Of a stretch of DNA of 8,263 bases, positions 6,380 to 8,263 are shown piece after piece. Each line of letters starts with the position of its first letter. Positions within the stretch are counted from its first letter, which is position 1. This stretch comes from Candidatus Methanomethylophilaceae archaeon (lineage in GTDB: Archaea > Thermoplasmatota > Thermoplasmata > Methanomassiliicoccales > Methanomethylophilaceae): NCBI GenBank assembly GCA_023230065.1, contig JALNYB010000059.1, forward strand, positions 1 to 8,263, read 5' to 3'. A model generated the notes under the pieces. That model had not been told where the DNA came from. It saw nothing but the letters and a program-made list of their open reading frames with translations, and made no database searches. Both the position numbers and the translations under genes were made by a program.

Positions 6380-6396
6380 GAAGGAAAAAATCCTTC
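6380..6396 (-). terminator. Second hairpin terminator, serving the minus-strand LRR gene
   Basis: Arms GAAGGA (6380-6385) and TCCTTC (6391-6396) surround a loop of five A (plus strand). On the minus strand the stem is followed by TTTAATTTATTTTT. It lies about 36 bases after the LRR stop, upstream (in the direction of LRR transcription) of the stronger hairpin at 6332-6349. Confidence 0.6.
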
Positions 6397-6431
6397 GAAG
6401 ACCTCGATATTACCATTTTCCTTTTATCTCT

Positions 6432-7112
6432 TTAAGATTTACGCCTCATAATAAACCATAAGATCGTGATTATAAGCACAATAACAACGACTATTGCAAT
6501 AATCCAAACCATATCATTACTATCATTGACCGAATGCATCTCAAAATCATCAGCGGTCTTACTAAAAACATCTGCTCCGAGAATGGGCATACTTCCTGTA
6601 AAGTATGCATCAGTCAAACACTGACACCCGTAAAAAGCATCATTTCCTATCGTTTCTACTGATCTTCCAAATGTCACTGATTCAAGCGATGTACATTTAT
6701 AAAATGCATATTCACCAACCGATACAACATTATCAGGTATATCTACATATGATAAAGATTCACAACGATGAAACGCATAACTCCCTATAACTATCACTGA
6801 GTCTGGTATTTTTATCGAGGTAACCGTAAAACATCCATCGAATGTCCAAGGCATAATTTCTGTGACATCAAAGTCCATTATTATCGTTTCCACTGATGTG
6901 CAATATCTAAATGCACCTTCACCGATATATTCCACAGTTTCAGGTATTTGTATCTTCGAAAACGCATAACACATCCTAAAAGTTTCGAATCCTATGAATT
7001 CAATATTTCTTAAGTCCATATCTCCAAGAACATAACATTCTCTGAATGCCTCATCCATAACAACAGTTAACGTATCTGTGATAGATACTGATTTTAACTC
7101 TAACTCGGTAAA
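6432..7112 (-). pseudogene. BspA-like leucine-rich-repeat surface protein, 3' fragment cut by an insertion sequence
   Basis: The frame encodes about seven ~23-residue BspA/TpLRR-type repeats of the form AF-x-x-C-x-x-(L/V)-x-x-(I/V)-x-(I/L)-P-x-x-V-x-x-IG, for example AFHRCESLSYVDIPDNVVSV. A short spacer, a membrane helix (MVWIIAIVVVIVLIITILWF) and the basic tail MRRKS follow. This is a cell-surface protein held by a C-terminal anchor; relatives act in adhesion or protein binding. An ATG at 7058 exists but is not the true start. Upstream of it the same frame still reads repeat-like sequence (FTELELKSVSISDTLTVV, back to about 7110) and has no start codon before an in-frame stop at 7146-7148. 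The frame runs past the transposase stop at 7127, so the N-terminal part and signal peptide have been separated by the insertion. The exact junction (about 7108-7126) is uncertain. Codon use is AT-rich, unlike the inserted element. The remnant might still be expressed from 7058. Stop is TAA. Confidence 0.8.
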
Positions 7113-8263
7113 TTGGGGTACGCCTCTCAGTCGATGTGCGGATCTTTAGGTTTCCTGCCCCGTTTCTTCGGGATCCTCTTCTCCGTGAACAGGTACAGAT
7201 CCAGCATCCTGTCCGATTCCGCAACATCCTTCGGTACGATCTGGGTCACAGTCACGCCTTTCACCGTGACCTTCTTCATCACGGAATATGTGTCGAGAAC
7301 ATCTTTTACGGTCATCCTGCCGGACATCCCGGCCGAATCTATCCACTCCGAGATCCTCATCCATATCATCAGAGATACGAAAGATACGAACAGATGGCCC
7401 GTTATGTGCTCGTCATCCTGCATATACGTCCTGTCCGCGGACAGACAGTTCTTGGCGGTATCGAAGCGTTCCTCGATCGCGCATCTGGTCTTGTACATGC
7501 GGTATATCGTCCGGGGTTCCACATCCAGGGAACTCAGTATGAGGAAGTTCCCCGCCTTGTCGACGTTCAGTTCCTTCTTCCTTCCGTTCTCGACGGCGAT
7601 GAGCAAGTCCAGCAGTTCATCGTTCCTCTGCGTCATATTCTCGAACCGGTACGCCCATTGCCCGTCCCCTGTCTGCGCTTTACCGTACGATACAACGGAT
7701 CTCTCCCATCTGAAGATCCTCTCTTTTTCCGTCCTTGCGATATCGTACGCCCTGCTGTTGCGTTTGGCCGCCACCACATATTCCAGACCGTTCTCGCGCA
7801 CCTTCCTCAGGAACGGATCCCCGCAGTAGCCGCGGTCGAGCACGAGTATCGTGCCCTCGTCGATGTCCAGTTCCTCCAGCATAGTCTCTGCGCAGCCTTC
7901 CTTCATATTGCCCGGCACGACGTTCATGTACTGCGGCATCCCGGACTCGAGTCCGCATGCCATCACGAGATTCACGTGGGTCGTGGACAGACGGAAGCGG
8001 TTGTACCCTTTCTTGCACAGGGTAGCGCCTTTGGCGCGGGAGAATATGACGGACATGTCTACCGCGAACGTTCTGTCATCGCCGCCGATCAGATCGAAGA
8101 ACATGTCCTGGGATGCCCTGGACCGGCCTATGCGGCCGAGGACGTCCGACAGGCTCTTCGGAGATGTGTTCGGCTTCAAGCCCAGGACATCGTCCATCTT
8201 CTTCCATGCCGTACCCGCGTGATTGAGTTCGCCGCGGTCCAGACATCTTGCGAATGCGAGTTC
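7113..8263 (-). mobile_element. Insertion sequence, IS4 superfamily (IS1634-like), one end in window
   Basis: The element is defined by its transposase gene and by the abrupt change from AT-rich LRR coding sequence to GC-rich transposase sequence. Its 3' end must lie between the last credible LRR codons (about 7110) and the transposase stop (7127). GGGGTACGCC (7115-7124) is a candidate terminal repeat, but the other end is outside the window, so neither the inverted repeats nor a target duplication can be confirmed. The left limit is therefore approximate. Confidence 0.75.
7127..8263 (-). CDS. IS4-superfamily DDE transposase (N-terminus outside window)
   Basis: This enzyme cuts and joins the ends of its insertion sequence. 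The frame is open to the window edge: 22 residues precede the first ATG (8197), so that ATG is probably internal and 378 codons are visible. Counting from that ATG, the RNase H-fold catalytic triad is visible: Asp47 in FAVDMSVI, Asp121 in ILVLDRGYCG and Glu242. The last lies in the exact IS4 signature Y-2x-R-3x-E-6x-K (Tyr235, Arg238, Glu242, Lys249). The distance between the second Asp and Glu leaves room for the usual beta-rich insertion. The C-terminus ends in a basic tail, IPKKRGRKPKD (342-352), resembling an AT-hook. Nothing visible is broken, so the protein may be active. Its best place is the IS1634-like branch, but subgroup assignment needs a search. It reads toward, and has cut, the LRR gene. 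Stop is TGA. Base composition is GC-rich, like the ABC genes. Confidence 0.92.
   Translation of the reverse strand, partial: ELAFARCLDRGELNHAGTAWKKMDDVLGLKPNTSPKSLSDVLGRIGRSRASQDMFFDLIGGDDRTFAVDMSVIFSRAKGATLCKKGYNRFRLSTTHVNLVMACGLESGMPQYMNVVPGNMKEGCAETMLEELDIDEGTILVLDRGYCGDPFLRKVRENGLEYVVAAKRNSRAYDIARTEKERIFRWERSVVSYGKAQTGDGQWAYRFENMTQRNDELLDLLIAVENGRKKELNVDKAGNFLILSSLDVEPRTIYRMYKTRCAIEERFDTAKNCLSADRTYMQDDEHITGHLFVSFVSLMIWMRISEWIDSAGMSGRMTVKDVLDTYSVMKKVTVKGVTVTQIVPKDVAESDRMLDLYLFTEKRIPKKRGRKPKDPHID

Noticed and set aside
7113..7829. 238-codon plus-strand frame opposite the transposase
   Set aside because: Ser/Arg-rich translation antisense to a transposase with an intact DDE triad. Treated as a shadow.

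Overview
The window looks like archaeal chromosome, most likely from a gut-type methanogen of the Methanomassiliicoccales (Thermoplasmata). Three things point that way. Promoters are of TATA-box type, and two genes appear to have almost no leader. There is a membrane-anchored BspA-like leucine-rich-repeat protein of a kind common in that order. None of the eight recognisable genes stops at TAG, as expected where TAG can encode pyrrolysine. The assignment is an inference; there is no rRNA or methanogenesis marker here.

Layout. Positions 2-2158 (+) hold the last ~718 codons of an RND/MMPL-type membrane transporter whose start lies to the left. A strong hairpin at 2253-2274 separates it from two minus-strand genes: a small universal stress protein (2298-2687) and a YbaK/EbsC-type Cys-tRNA(Pro) deacylase (2843-3325). 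Next comes an AT-rich gap of about 690 bases with no recognisable gene. It holds two perfect AT-rich hairpins and, at its right end, a TATA box and an 18-base palindrome in front of cbiC.

From 4016 to 6300 (+) lies a probable three-gene unit: cbiC (cobalt-precorrin-8 methylmutase), then a DrrA-like ABC ATPase starting at a TTG codon, then its ABC-2 permease, which overlaps the ATPase by ATGA. An 8-base tandem repeat and two hairpin terminators follow.

On the right, minus strand, is the 3' part of a BspA-like leucine-rich-repeat surface protein (6432 to about 7112). Its reading frame runs without a start codon into the end of an insertion sequence. That element carries an IS4-superfamily DDE transposase (7127 to the window edge), so the surface-protein gene appears to have been cut by it.

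Base composition changes sharply. The transporter, stress protein, deacylase, gap and LRR remnant are AT-rich. The ABC genes and transposase are GC-rich, and cbiC is intermediate. I see no CRISPR array, tRNA, rRNA or recognisable defence system. The points most worth a second look are the IS-interrupted LRR gene, the candidate operator before cbiC, and the unexplained AT-rich gap.
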